This document shows positions 1-7,965 of a DNA stretch of 28,922 nt, in pieces (positions within the stretch are counted from its first letter, which is position 1; each line of letters opens with the position of its first letter). Origin of the DNA: JAFAHS01 sp046728175 (GTDB lineage: Bacteria; Desulfobacterota; Binatia; Binatales; Binataceae); NCBI GenBank assembly GCA_046728175.1, contig JBKPEA010000133.1:1-28922 (forward strand). The letters run 5' to 3'. The notes beneath the pieces are model-generated. The model saw only the letters and a program-made list of their open reading frames with translations, was not told the DNA's origin and did not search any database. Made by a program: the position numbers and the translations under genes.

Positions 1-76
1 GCATTGTCTTCGGCATCTTCGGCCAGTTGGAGGGTCAATGTCCTCGACCGCGCTAACCATTTCCAGCCCCATGGAA

Positions 77-385
77 CTATAGGGGCGGAGTCCCCTGCTT
101 CAGGTGATAACGTTCTGGGTTGGGAGATTTTTTCTTGATGCGGCGTATGACACCATCAATCGAAAACTGGCTCGCCGTCCGTAGGCTCTTCAGTTCGCTC
201 CAGTCAAGCGGCACCGCCACGGGTGCACCCGGACGCGCCCTGACGGAGAAAATCCGCCACCGCCGTGGCCATATAATCATTGCGGAAAAAGTCGACGAAG
301 ATTTCTCCTCTTCTCCCCACCTTGGTCATGGTATCAACATAGGCATCGGGTACTTCATTCAGCACAAATTCCGGAATTGACGCCG
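77..385 (-). pseudogene. LigD-type polymerase (primase) domain fragment, frameshifted
   Basis: The minus strand encodes the C-terminal part of the polymerase/primase domain found in bacterial non-homologous end-joining ligase LigD and in stand-alone LigD-Pol proteins. One frame reads YVDTMTKVGRRGEIFVDFFR, matching the family's YVATMSKAKRKGRIFVDYLR stretch. The next frame reads SVRARPGAPVAVPLDWSEL, matching SVRARPGAPVA.PL.W.EL. The two halves join only if one base is removed near 247-252, in the run encoding ADF. Upstream, at higher coordinates, the frame loses similarity and meets a stop near 455, so the N-terminal part is absent. No ligase domain or Ku gene is in the window. The fragment may be a relic of a DNA-repair gene that once accompanied the stress genes next door. 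The domain match is from memory of the family, without a search. Confidence 0.75.
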
Positions 386-694
386 CTCCGCGCGAACGAT
401 TCGACAGCCTCGCAGCTGGTCTGCATTCAGTAACATTTGCAACGCGTGGCGGTTACTCTGAACTTAGGAATTGGTTGACTTAAATCCTTGCGGCGTCCAT
501 GGCACGTCCAAGCTTGTGCCGCAAAAGAGCGAATTTTGAAGCATCTGTTATCCAAGATGGATTCCACGCCCGCGGACCCTGTTCGATCCCGCAGTGGCAT
601 CCTGCTTGCTGTGATCACCCTAAAACCGGCATCCACTTTCTGAATCGTCGTTCTTGGCCGGAACATTTTCAAAGCGCTCTCGAGGAGTTCGATC
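386..694. other. Intergenic region without a recognised gene
   Basis: About 300 bases lie between the LigD fragment and the ferritin-like gene. Open frames here are out of phase with any family I recognise. The last 15 bases carry a purine-rich ribosome binding site (cgaggag) ahead of the gene at 695. Confidence 0.6.
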
Positions 695-1249
695 ATGGCA
701 AATGTAATCGAAAAGGCCGAAGACTACCTAAGCAGCGCGACCATCTCGCAAGAGCTGCTGCGAGACAAGCTCAGCGAATTTCTGGCGGTCGAAAAAGGCG
801 GCCTCAAGCTGTACGAGCAGGCGCTCCAGATAGTCAGCGACTTGGAGCTCAGACAAAAATTTTCCGAATTTCGCGACCAGACGCGCAAGCACGAGAGCAT
901 CCTCATGCGCGTGATCCAGGCGCTCGGCATGGACCCGGGCTACCTAAGCCCCGGCGCCAAATTGGCCACCGAGAAAGCCGATGCTCTGTTGAAGACGATG
1001 AGATATGGCCTCTCTGCCAAGTCGGCCGAAATCAACGCCGTCGAGAACATCATTTTGGCCGAGACCAAGGACCACGCCGATTGGGAACTGCTCGGAAAAA
1101 TCGCGCGCCAGACCAACGACTCGCGGATACGCGATGCCTTGAAGGACGCAGTTTCCGAAGTTGAGCCCGAGGAGGACGAACACCTTAACTGGACCCGCGA
1201 TCAGATGAGTCGTCTCGAGATCAACGCAATCTCGATTGAGAGGAAATAA
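695..1249 (+). CDS. Ferritin-like (rubrerythrin/DUF892-type) stress protein
   Basis: This 184-residue protein is predicted to be almost wholly helical and soluble, with no signal peptide. It shows the acidic and histidine pattern of a ferritin-like four-helix bundle: E33 in VEKGG, the H66-E67 pair in RKHE, E117 and E123 in VENIILAETKDH with H127, and E162-H163 in EEDEHLNW. Such proteins usually bind a di-iron or other metal centre and protect against oxidative stress; whether the metal site is complete here is inferred. The ATG follows a good cgaggag ribosome binding site. A secreted DUF4142 protein, also ferritin-like, follows 61 bases downstream and may be co-transcribed. The exact family (rubrerythrin-like or YciE/DUF892) is unsettled. 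Confidence 0.8.
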   Translation: MANVIEKAEDYLSSATISQELLRDKLSEFLAVEKGGLKLYEQALQIVSDLELRQKFSEFRDQTRKHESILMRVIQALGMDPGYLSPGAKLATEKADALLKTMRYGLSAKSAEINAVENIILAETKDHADWELLGKIARQTNDSRIRDALKDAVSEVEPEEDEHLNWTRDQMSRLEINAISIERK

Positions 1250-1297
1250 AGGGCTCTTGTCGGGCTTTGGAGATCCACACTGCAGAGAAAATCACGC

Positions 1298-1303
1298 GAG
1301 GAG
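1298..1303 (+). promoter_or_regulatory. Ribosome binding site fixing the start of the DUF4142 gene
   Basis: GAGGAG lies 7 bases before the ATG at 1311. It supports that start over the in-frame upstream codon at 1236, which would add 25 residues in front of a clean signal peptide and overlap the previous gene. Confidence 0.75.
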
Positions 1304-1310
1304 AAACACC

Positions 1311-1853
1311 ATGCACTTCAAGTCGACCGCCCCGCTGGCAGGAATTCTGTTCGTCGCCGCTTTCACCGGAAATGTTCTCGCCGCTGACATTGGGCAGTTG
1401 CTCAACCAGGCCAACGCGATGAACTACGAAGAGATCCAGACTGCAAAGACCGCAAAGGACAAGGCCGGGGACAATCAGTCGCTGATGACCTACGCCGAAA
1501 CGCTCAAGGGCGACCACGAGGCCAACCAGGAAGCGGTGAAAGCGCTCAGTTCTCAGAAAAATGTGAAACTCGAGAGTGTACCCTCCGAAGTCGACCAGAA
1601 GGTAAAGGCACTCGACAAGCTCGATGGCGGCGCCTTCAATACCGCCTTTCTGAGAGACGAAGTGACTGATCACGAAAAAGCTCTGAGCTCGTTCAAGAGC
1701 GCTCGCAGCAAATTCAAGGAAGATCCCGATGTCGAGCTGTATATCGATCAGACGATTCCAATTCTGAAAGCCCACTTGGAAATGGCAAAGAATCTAGAAA
1801 GTCAGGTGGGAAACAACGGCAACGAGAATCCCGCGAACAACAAGAAGCAATAG
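1311..1853 (+). CDS. DUF4142 family exported ferritin-like protein
   Basis: The 180-residue product begins with a typical Sec signal peptide (MHFKSTAPLAGILFVAAFTG, with likely cleavage after VLA near residue 24). A helical DUF4142 domain follows. Family-type features are the early QTAKTAKDKAGD segment, the GDHEANQEAVKAL helix and the later VTDHEKAL helix, where D/E-H pairs recur as in ferritin-like bundles. The C-terminus is a hydrophilic, asparagine-rich tail. DUF4142 proteins are periplasmic or secreted and are often found with catalases and other envelope-stress genes; their biochemical role is not established. Here the gene lies just behind a cytoplasmic ferritin-like gene, suggesting paired roles in two compartments. 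Confidence 0.85.
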   Translation: MHFKSTAPLAGILFVAAFTGNVLAADIGQLLNQANAMNYEEIQTAKTAKDKAGDNQSLMTYAETLKGDHEANQEAVKALSSQKNVKLESVPSEVDQKVKALDKLDGGAFNTAFLRDEVTDHEKALSSFKSARSKFKEDPDVELYIDQTIPILKAHLEMAKNLESQVGNNGNENPANNKKQ

Positions 1854-2249
1854 CGCCTGACGATCCACCGATGTTTGCTTGGGTACTCGGGCTAGCTTCA
1901 CCGGTAATTGATTGATTTCGTACGTCGTATCACCATCGGAATTCTGGTAGTTCGAGGTCGTTCAGCGAACGCGCGAAAATATCAAACCATGTTTGTCCTC
2001 GCTGTATCGCTATACTCTGCGCGCGTGCTCAAATGCGTTTGGGCAAGCTGCATCCGTGTTCTCACCCGATAGTCCCGCCATCAATGTCCGAGACCGTTCC
2101 TGGAGCGGCTGAAAAACTGTGTAAACCTTTCTAGGTAGGGTCTAAGAGCTCCCCAGAAGATCGTTCACGAATTCGGCGGGAGCCAAATGACTCGGCGCGG
2201 CATGGTCTATGCTAGCTAGAACCGTGGTCTTCCGTAAACGAGAATTTAT
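1854..2249. other. Intergenic region, no gene seen
   Basis: Nearly 400 bases separate the DUF4142 gene and the small lipoprotein gene. I find no frame with family resemblance and no strong hairpin with a T-tract. Promoters for the downstream stress genes probably lie here, but I could not pick a convincing -35/-10 pair. Confidence 0.5.
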
Positions 2250-2498
2250 ATGAAGACAGCACAATATTTAGTCGCGGGTTTAGTTAGTGTGGCGCTGATT
2301 GGTTCAGCCGGCTGTTTCTCGTACAAAAAGACCGAGACCGTAGAGCCGCCTCCTTCAACGACCGTTGTGCAGCCTGTCACTCCGAGTCCGACGATGGAAT
2401 CTTCGTCAACTTCTACGACCACGAGCACAGCGACCGACTCTGATGGTCAGAGCGTCGAAAAGCAACACAGCACCACCATAACGCGCCCGGGGTATTGA
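2250..2498 (+). CDS. Small Ser/Thr-rich lipoprotein
   Basis: An 82-residue protein with a lipoprotein signal: a short charged start, a hydrophobic core (LVAGLVSVALIG) and a lipobox SAGC with the acylated cysteine at residue 22. The mature part has little predicted structure and is rich in Ser, Thr, Pro and Val (for example SSSTSTTTSTATDSDG). Low-complexity lipoproteins like this are common beside CsbD and DUF3309 genes in stress clusters, but I know of no assigned function. The ATG sits 13 bases after a weak purine stretch (acgag). It might anchor or bridge the outer membrane; that is a guess from composition only. Confidence 0.75.
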   Translation: MKTAQYLVAGLVSVALIGSAGCFSYKKTETVEPPPSTTVVQPVTPSPTMESSSTSTTTSTATDSDGQSVEKQHSTTITRPGY

Positions 2499-2591
2499 GC
2501 CCATACCACGACGGGCAGGCACAAGGACCAAAGCAACGTGAATAATCGTGTTTAGTTACCGTTCGCGATCGAACCAAGGATTAGTCAAATC

Positions 2592-2747
2592 ATGATTCGG
2601 ACAGTGCTATTCATTATCGTAATTTTGCTGTTGATAGGTTCTTTGCCCACCTGGCCGTACAGCGCGGGGTGGGGCTACTACCCAAGCAGCGGGTTAGGGA
2701 CAGTCCTGATAGTACTCCTGATTCTGGCTCTCATGGGCGTCATATGA
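2592..2747 (+). CDS. DUF3309 family small membrane protein
   Basis: A 51-residue protein matching the very small DUF3309 family. It has an N-terminal hydrophobic helix (VLFIIVILLLIGSLPTW), the family's central aromatic/Gly turn (WPYSAGWGYYPSSG) and a second hydrophobic helix (LGTVLIVLLILALMGVI) ending at the stop. Length and layout are normal for the family. The product should be an inner-membrane hairpin with no known activity. DUF3309 genes are frequent in stress-response neighbourhoods, and here the gene sits between a lipoprotein and CsbD. The gene is short enough to be missed by length-filtered gene calling. Confidence 0.85.
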   Translation: MIRTVLFIIVILLLIGSLPTWPYSAGWGYYPSSGLGTVLIVLLILALMGVI

Positions 2748-2890
2748 ATGAGACCCGTGCTCTCAGATGTGGATCCCATTTCGAAATTGAAGATTCAGAG
2801 AATAGGATTGAGTCTCGCCTCGCGATCCAGCTGTCAGCTCGGCGCGCCTGGCATTGTTGAAATTAGAGCGCAAAACAAAAGGAGAGTCAT

Positions 2891-3082
2891 ATGAATAAGA
2901 ATCAGATTAAGGGCGACTGGAACCAGCTCAAGGGTGAGATCAAGAGACGGTGGGGTAAAATGACCGACGACGATCTTACTGAGGCCGAGGGCGATATGCA
3001 GAAACTCGCCGGCAAGATTCAGAAAAGAACCGGCGACGATCAACAAGTGATCGAACGGTGGCTACGTGATCACTCCGCCTAA
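2891..3082 (+). CDS. CsbD family general stress protein
   Basis: A 63-residue CsbD-like protein with the family order: N-terminal MNKNQIKGDWNQLKGEIKRR, a middle WGKMTDDDLTEAEGD and a C-terminal helical KLAGKIQKRTGD segment. CsbD proteins are small, very hydrophilic, highly expressed in general stress or stationary phase, and of unknown mechanism. A strong aaaggag ribosome binding site lies 5 bases before the ATG. A perfect 11-bp inverted repeat 14 bases after the stop probably ends the transcript. Its place after ferritin-like, DUF4142 and DUF3309 genes supports one stress regulon, although no shared promoter motif was found. Confidence 0.93.
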   Translation: MNKNQIKGDWNQLKGEIKRRWGKMTDDDLTEAEGDMQKLAGKIQKRTGDDQQVIERWLRDHSA

Positions 3083-3096
3083 TAGTCAGCGCTGGG

Positions 3097-3119
3097 GAGG
3101 CCCTCGAATCGAGGGCCTC
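3097..3119 (+). terminator. Probable terminator hairpin after CsbD
   Basis: A perfect 11-bp inverted repeat (GAGGCCCTCGA / TCGAGGGCCTC) around a single A sits just after the CsbD stop. In practice the middle pairs will open to form the loop. There is only a weak pyrimidine tract afterwards (ctttcct, offset by some bases), so it may work inefficiently or with Rho. Confidence 0.6.
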
Positions 3120-3476
3120 GCCAACTGCTTTCCTAGCCCAGACACAGTTTGTCATCACCGAAGCAAGTAGAGAATCAGTATCAGGCCTGCCTAGAAGGTC
3201 CATGGGCTGACACCCTGTTTCGGGCTGATTGATGGAAATAGAAGTCTGAAGCTCGCGGGCTACGATAGCCGACTAGTCAGTCACTGCCTCCCGCCAACTG
3301 TCTATTTTCGCTTTGCGCCCTTAGTCGCTCTGCGCGAAACCTGCGCCCGCGGCCTCTGATGGACCCTGCCTGGGCCGGCCGCCAACCGGCCGGCATGCTG
3401 TCGCCCCGTTACTTCTGCCTGAGTACTACCAGACACCTTAAAGGCTGTTGCTTTAGAGAATTTCATATTTAACGTC
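3120..3476. other. Intergenic region with a GC-rich hairpin
   Basis: About 350 bases lie between CsbD and the broken catalase gene. No coding frame is recognisable. A 7-bp GC inverted repeat at 3374-3394 is the only structure I see. The missing N-terminus of the catalase may once have begun here. Confidence 0.5.
3374..3394. repeat. GC-rich inverted repeat
   Basis: GCCGGCC and GGCCGGC flank a 7-base loop. There is no T-tract on either side, so it is not a clear intrinsic terminator. Confidence 0.5.
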
Positions 3477-4229
3477 ATGCGTGCAAAAGGCGCCTTGCGC
3501 TTTCATGAACCACCTTCGATTTCACACTGCCAGTCGCCGATGGTATCCCAATCCGCGCGCGATGGCCGTGAAGTTTCAGTTGTCCGATGGCAAGAGCGTA
3601 GATATCCTGTCGCTTTCGGTCGAAGGCTTTCCCGCGCGAACGCCCGAGGAGTTTCTGGCGTTCCTCCTGGCTCAGCAGCCGGATCCTGCTACTGGCAACC
3701 TGCGCCCGATGCGCTTCCTTGCTTTCTTGAGAGCCATCCGGCTACACGCGGCCTCCTTGAGCGTTCTGATGCAGAAGCGGGTGCCCGAGAATTACGGCCA
3801 GGCAAGTTACTTTGGGGAGCAAGCCTTCCTGTTCTCCGCCGCGTGATGGGACAAGCCAATTCGGCCGCTATGGATGGACACCGCAAGCGGGAGGAGCCTA
3901 CTTGTCTCCTGAGCCCGAATTTACTGCGCGAGGAACTCGAGAAGCGCTTACAGAAGGGCCCGGTGGTCTTCCGTCTCCAATTGCAGATCGCTGCAAAGGG
4001 CGACCCCACGAATGACGTAATCGTTTTGTGGCCGGCCAATCGATCACTGGTCAAGTTAGGAAGGCTGGAGATAGCTGATATCTCTCCGACCAGCGCGGCT
4101 GACGAGCGGCGCTTAGTGTTCGACCCCACCAACTTGACCGACGGCATCGACCTCTCCGACGATCCAATTCTGCAAGCTCGCTCGGCCGCTTACTCAATTT
4201 CGTACGACCATCGGAGCAAGGCGGAATGA
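3477..4229 (+). pseudogene. Catalase-related peroxidase (SrpA-like), multiply frameshifted
   Basis: Homology to small catalase-family peroxidases moves through the three frames. A short RAKGA near 3480 may be the heme-pocket HAKG region. From about 3550 to 3840 one frame reads NPRAMAVKFQLSDGKSVDIL and later EGFPARTPEEFLAFL and SYFGEQAFLFS. From about 3845 to 3915 another frame gives DGTSQFGRYGWTP and GGAYLSPEPE. From about 3915 to the stop a third gives LLREELEKRLQKGPVVFRLQ, RLVFDPTNLTDGI and DDPILQARSAAYSISY. At least three indels are needed, near 3545, 3840 and 3915, and the N-terminus is missing or scrambled. The final frame happens to stay open across the whole 250 codons, so automatic callers may report a false intact protein. 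The family normally detoxifies peroxide with heme, in keeping with the neighbouring stress genes. Confidence 0.82.
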
Positions 4230-4471
4230 GTCGGAAATTGACCGTCCCTCGGCGACGAACCAAGCGATTTCCGACGTAGCATGCGGTATCGATCTGCTTG
4301 AAAAATCCGCAAAAAGCTTAATGTTTTTTTCTACAGTCTACTTTGTCGGGATTTTCGATTCCCCCCTCTCCGCCACGCAAAGCTAGAGGAATCAAGAGCT
4401 TCTTGACGATCGGGTAGTTGCGCAACGCGGCTCAGACTAGCCAAGCCTAAATCAAGGGTTTTGTGAGACGC

Positions 4472-4490
4472 GCGTGATTCAATATCACGC
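4472..4490 (-). terminator. Hairpin at the 3' end of the PPOX gene
   Basis: GCGTGAT and ATCACGC are separated by 5 bases, with one arm touching the PPOX stop codon. No T-run follows in the minus direction, so it is at best a weak terminator or an mRNA end stabiliser. Confidence 0.3.
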
Positions 4491-5017
4491 TAGGGGTTGG
4501 GTCCTGCTTTGCCTTTGCCGCGGTTGGCGAAGATCCATCGCGTAGAGCTGACGGTCCCGTCTTCGACGAACGCCATCACGCGCGCTGGAAGAACCCGAAA
4601 AAACGGTCCCTGGGTCACGTCCTGGTTCCAGTTGTATTTGGCGTTGTAGACTTTCAAGTAGCGTTCGAGCAGTGCTCGGTCGGTGACCTCTTCGACCTTG
4701 CCCTCGACCATGATCGCCTCGGCCGCATTCTCTGGGCACAGGACGCAATTCGGGTTGCGCGCTATGTTGTGGGCCTTTACGCTGTCGCGACTGGTGCTGA
4801 AGATGAACTTGTCGTCGAGCCAGCAACCCCAGACCGGAACCATATGGGGGCGGCCGTCCGGGCGGACCGTGCCGATCCAGTAGTTGTGGGCTTTGGTCAA
4901 GCGCTCGACTGCCCATCTCCACGGCAATAGTCCGCCGCGGCTCGCATTGGTCAACATTTCGTAGCCGGCAGGAAGCCGCGGCACGCTCGCGATCGGCGGT
5001 GGACCGGTACGTTTCAT
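4490..5017 (-). CDS. Pyridoxamine 5'-phosphate oxidase (PPOX) family flavin/F420 protein
   Basis: A 175-residue protein of the split-barrel PPOX fold. The core begins with NYWIGTVRPDGRPHMVPVWG, the usual first strands where substrate/cofactor-contacting residues lie. Next come the KFIFSTSRDSVKAHNIARNP segment, which normally contacts the cofactor phosphate, and a VEGKVEEVTD strand. The C-terminal RVLPARVMAFVEDG and TRWIF complete the barrel. Such proteins bind FMN, F420 or heme; which applies cannot be told from sequence. The ATG has AGGA very close in front, and an in-frame stop lies only nine codons upstream, so the start is tightly bounded. The gene sits 244 bases downstream of norZ on the same strand, so co-transcription is possible but not shown. 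Confidence 0.85.
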   Translation of the reverse strand: MKRTGPPPIASVPRLPAGYEMLTNASRGGLLPWRWAVERLTKAHNYWIGTVRPDGRPHMVPVWGCWLDDKFIFSTSRDSVKAHNIARNPNCVLCPENAAEAIMVEGKVEEVTDRALLERYLKVYNAKYNWNQDVTQGPFFRVLPARVMAFVEDGTVSSTRWIFANRGKGKAGPNP

Positions 5018-5261
5018 TTCCTGAAGAGGCGCCTGCCCTCCTCAGATCGAGTTTCGGCCCGCTGAACAACACCGAAGAGGTTGCCGGCGAGATTCGCAAA
5101 GCGAACTTGAGGCCGATCGGTGCTTCGGCGAGTGGTGTGGCGGGGAGTCATTGCATCGCACGGTGCAGGCGTAGTGGGTACGCGGGAGAGCCGGGCCACA
5201 TTTTGGCGCATACCCTTGAGAGAGGCATACGGTAGCCGCCGCTTCTCGCTTTATTCATGAA

Positions 5262-7565
5262 TCAATCTGCCGCGCTGATCTCATCCAATAGCGGTCGCAC
5301 GGAGGCGGCACCCATCGGAGTGTCCGCTGCACGCCGCATCGATAGGTATGCATTGGTCGTTATCCATAGCAGAGGCGCGACACCGGCAAAGATAAATACG
5401 AGATCGCCGGGCAGCCGTGCCCACTCGACGAAGCGGACAGCCGTCGTTCCCAGGTATTGATGTCCGCGGGCGTGCCAATACCCGTTTTGCAAAACGTCAT
5501 ACAATTGCATCACGCCCCCAGGGAACAGGTTGAAGGTGACCATCGACGCCAGCCCGAGATTAAGTCCCCAGAATGAGACCCGTACCCATTTCTCGATCTT
5601 CGCCCAACTGTCGTTAGCGACGACTTCGCGGCACGCGAAGACCAGCAGCGCGACGCTGAGCAGACCGAACACGCCCATGAATGACGCATGTCCGTGGTTG
5701 GGGGTGAGAATGGTGCCGACCTCGAAATAGCTCACGATTGGCATATTGATCAGAAACCCGAACACACCGGCGCCAAGAAAGTTCCAGAACCCTACCGCCA
5801 TCAGGAAGTAGAAGGTCCACCGATGCGAGATCGTAATGCGCTGGCCACCGGTCCCGATATCGCCTTCGCTGACACGGATGAAATCCCACGCGTCGAGCGT
5901 GAGTAGAACCAGGGGCACCACTTCCAGCGCGGAGAAACTCGCTCCGATGGCCATCGTCGTGTTCGACTGCCCGGTGAAGTACCAATGATGGGCGGTACCG
6001 AGAATGCCGCCCATCAGGTATAGGATCGCATCGAGGTAAATAACGCGTTTGGCGGTGTTAACAGTGACGGCCCCGAGCCGATAGAACAGTACGGCCACTA
6101 CTACGGTCACAAAGAGCTCAAAGAAGTCTTCGACCCACAGATGAATGATCCAGAAGCGCCAATGGTCGACGATCGCGAAATTGGTGGTGCTGCTATAAGC
6201 GAAGAATGCAGGCAGGTAGAACACGGGAATCGCGAGCCCCGAGAGAAAAAACAGCACCGAGAGTTCGCCGTATTCGGGATTGTTGAAAGACGGTTGCACC
6301 GCGCGAAGCAGGAGCAACACCCAGATTAGAAGACCGGTGGCCAGCCCTATCTGCCAGCCCTTGCCGAGATCGAGGTATTCCCAGCCTTGGGCACCGAACC
6401 ATTCCCACAACCGGCCTAGCATTTGCCGGATACCGAGCCATTCGCCAAGCAGGCTGCCTCCGACTACGACGATCAGTGCGACAAAGAGCAGATTCACACC
6501 GAGTGACTGATAGGCGGGATCGCGTCCTCCGAGCGATGGCGCGATGAACAACCCCCCGGCTAAAAAAGCAGTGGCGATCCATAGGATCGCAAGCTGCAGA
6601 TGCCAGGTGCGGAGAAGCTGGCTTGGAAAGACGCGCGAAATATCGATGCCGTAGAAACTTGCGGCGTCGGCCCTGAAGTGCGCGACTCCGCCGCCGACCA
6701 GGACCTGCGTCAGGAAGAGCAGGCTGACGATGACAAAGTACTTCAGCGTCGCACGCTGGCTCGCCGTCGGACGATGCGGCAGCATCGCGGGTCGTCGCTG
6801 CGCATCGCGTTGCCATCCGAGGAAGTCGAAACGGCCGAAAGCAAAGAGCACTGCGGCGATTCCACCCAGCAGCATCAGGAGGCTCATTGCGCTCCACAAA
6901 ACCGCGTCCGAAGTTGGGAGGTTGCCCGCAAGGGGGTCGTAGGGAAAATTATTCGTGTATGAGTAGACCTTCCCCGGGCGCTGGGCAGCACTTGCCCAGG
7001 CGGCCCACGCAAAGAAGGCCGTCAACTTTCGCAGCTCGTCGGAATTCTCGATAACACCGGCGGTAAGGCCGCCGTTGCGATCGGGAGCCGAGAAATAGTC
7101 GCGCCATTTCTGCTGCTGGGCGCGAAAGGAATCCGCTTCAGCTTGAGTGAACGTCAGAGTACCTGATGAGGGTTCGTAATGATTTTCTTTGAGCGTGTGT
7201 GCTACCGCGGCGTCCAGCGAACCGGCATCGCTCATGCCGCGGTTCTGATTCATCGACGTCGAGAGCGAGCCACGAACATCGAGTGCTAGCTTATGGAGAT
7301 ATTCGCCTGAAAAATCGGGGCCCAGATAAGCGCCATGGCCCCAGATGGTGCCGTTCTCCATGAGGCCGTGGCTCAGAAAAACTTGCTGCCCTGCGATGAT
7401 GTCTTGGCCGGTGAACAGCGTAGCGCCCGTGGGATCCACGACCCGCGCTGGAATCGGCGGCGCGTCGCGGTAGGTGCGGGCGGCCAAGTAACCGAGCGTC
7501 GCGAAGCCCGTCACCATCAACATCATCAGGGCTCGCCTCCACCACGGAGATAGTTGTGTATCCAC
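5262..7565 (-). CDS. norZ: Quinol-dependent nitric oxide reductase (qNOR)
   Basis: A 767-residue single-chain NO reductase that reduces 2 NO to N2O with electrons from quinol in the inner membrane. It has an N-terminal helix (residues about 11-29) and the qNOR-specific periplasmic domain with FTGQDIIAGQQVFLSHG and GTIWGHGAYLGPDF. A NorB-like bundle of about 12 helices follows. Expected ligands are in place: H322 (WHLQL) and H626 for heme b, H624 for heme b3 (NHGHASFMG), and H475, H526 and H527 with E479 (HLWVEDFFE, HHWYFTGQ) for the non-heme iron. The length is normal for the family. The start is GTG with GAGGT 10 bases upstream. There is no norC, norD, norQ or obvious NO-responsive regulator nearby, so it probably serves NO detoxification or stands alone in a partial denitrification chain. 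Confidence 0.96.
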   Translation of the reverse strand: MDTQLSPWWRRALMMLMVTGFATLGYLAARTYRDAPPIPARVVDPTGATLFTGQDIIAGQQVFLSHGLMENGTIWGHGAYLGPDFSGEYLHKLALDVRGSLSTSMNQNRGMSDAGSLDAAVAHTLKENHYEPSSGTLTFTQAEADSFRAQQQKWRDYFSAPDRNGGLTAGVIENSDELRKLTAFFAWAAWASAAQRPGKVYSYTNNFPYDPLAGNLPTSDAVLWSAMSLLMLLGGIAAVLFAFGRFDFLGWQRDAQRRPAMLPHRPTASQRATLKYFVIVSLLFLTQVLVGGGVAHFRADAASFYGIDISRVFPSQLLRTWHLQLAILWIATAFLAGGLFIAPSLGGRDPAYQSLGVNLLFVALIVVVGGSLLGEWLGIRQMLGRLWEWFGAQGWEYLDLGKGWQIGLATGLLIWVLLLLRAVQPSFNNPEYGELSVLFFLSGLAIPVFYLPAFFAYSSTTNFAIVDHWRFWIIHLWVEDFFELFVTVVVAVLFYRLGAVTVNTAKRVIYLDAILYLMGGILGTAHHWYFTGQSNTTMAIGASFSALEVVPLVLLTLDAWDFIRVSEGDIGTGGQRITISHRWTFYFLMAVGFWNFLGAGVFGFLINMPIVSYFEVGTILTPNHGHASFMGVFGLLSVALLVFACREVVANDSWAKIEKWVRVSFWGLNLGLASMVTFNLFPGGVMQLYDVLQNGYWHARGHQYLGTTAVRFVEWARLPGDLVFIFAGVAPLLWITTNAYLSMRRAADTPMGAASVRPLLDEISAAD

Positions 7566-7575
7566 GGGATATTCT

Positions 7576-7580
7576 ACCTC
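7576..7580 (-). promoter_or_regulatory. Ribosome binding site supporting the GTG start of norZ
   Basis: GAGGT on the minus strand lies 10 bases before the GTG at 7565. It favours this start over downstream ATGs inside the first transmembrane helix. Confidence 0.55.
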
Positions 7581-7692
7581 GTGCTGATGCGGGCTGCCTT
7601 CTCTGGCTACATGACATTATCGGTTTGCGGTTCGGGGGCGAAGTCGGTTTGCTAGGGCGATATCCGTAGCGGCAATCCCTTCCAACCACTTT

Positions 7693-7965
7693 TTATGTTC
7701 CAACGTCGCTCCTCCAACTCCTCTTCTGAGGCGGCGAGTCCTGAGAAAGCTCGCGCAAACGCGAACCAGTTAGAGATCGGCTTTGCCCGTCTTCCCGGTC
7801 TTCTGCTCAAACACGTGAAGCACGCAGACGTTCCCCTCAAACTTCCGCACGTATAACAGGCAATGCTCTCGGCCGCTTGAATTCTGATTTCTCGAACTTG
7901 GGGACCGACCGAGAACATCCTGCCAGCGCGGGGGAGGCGACGGGTCGTCTTGAGTGAGCCCATCG
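7693..7965 (-). pseudogene. HigB/Gp49-like toxin remnant, frameshifted
   Basis: Two adjoining minus-strand frames together resemble the C-terminal half of phage-derived Gp49-like/HigB toxins. SVGPQVREIRIQ (about 7877-7912) is followed in another frame by EHCLLYVRKFEGNVCVLHVF and EQKTGKTGKADL (7770-7868). The family pattern is VGxGVREIRI, then a variable strand, then YVAKF..AVYVLHAFQKKTxKT. A third frame gives RLRELSQDSPPQKRSW before a stop near 7693. The N-terminal part is degraded, though GLTQDD near 7960 may match the usual GLxPDDWKPM. No matching HigA-type antitoxin is recognisable. In intact form these are mRNA interferases of type II toxin-antitoxin pairs. The assignment rests on recalled consensus. 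Confidence 0.55.

Noticed and set aside
499..1164. 221-codon open frame on the plus strand
   Set aside because: It overlaps the ferritin-like gene in another frame, is Arg/Gln-rich and has no family motifs; it is a shadow of a GC-rich gene.
3477..4229. Intact 250-residue protein
   Set aside because: Only its C-terminal part matches catalase-family peroxidases; the first 140 codons are out of frame with the conserved sequence.
4485..5099. 204-codon minus-strand frame over the PPOX gene
   Set aside because: The PPOX motifs are all in the other frame; this one is low-quality Arg-rich sequence.
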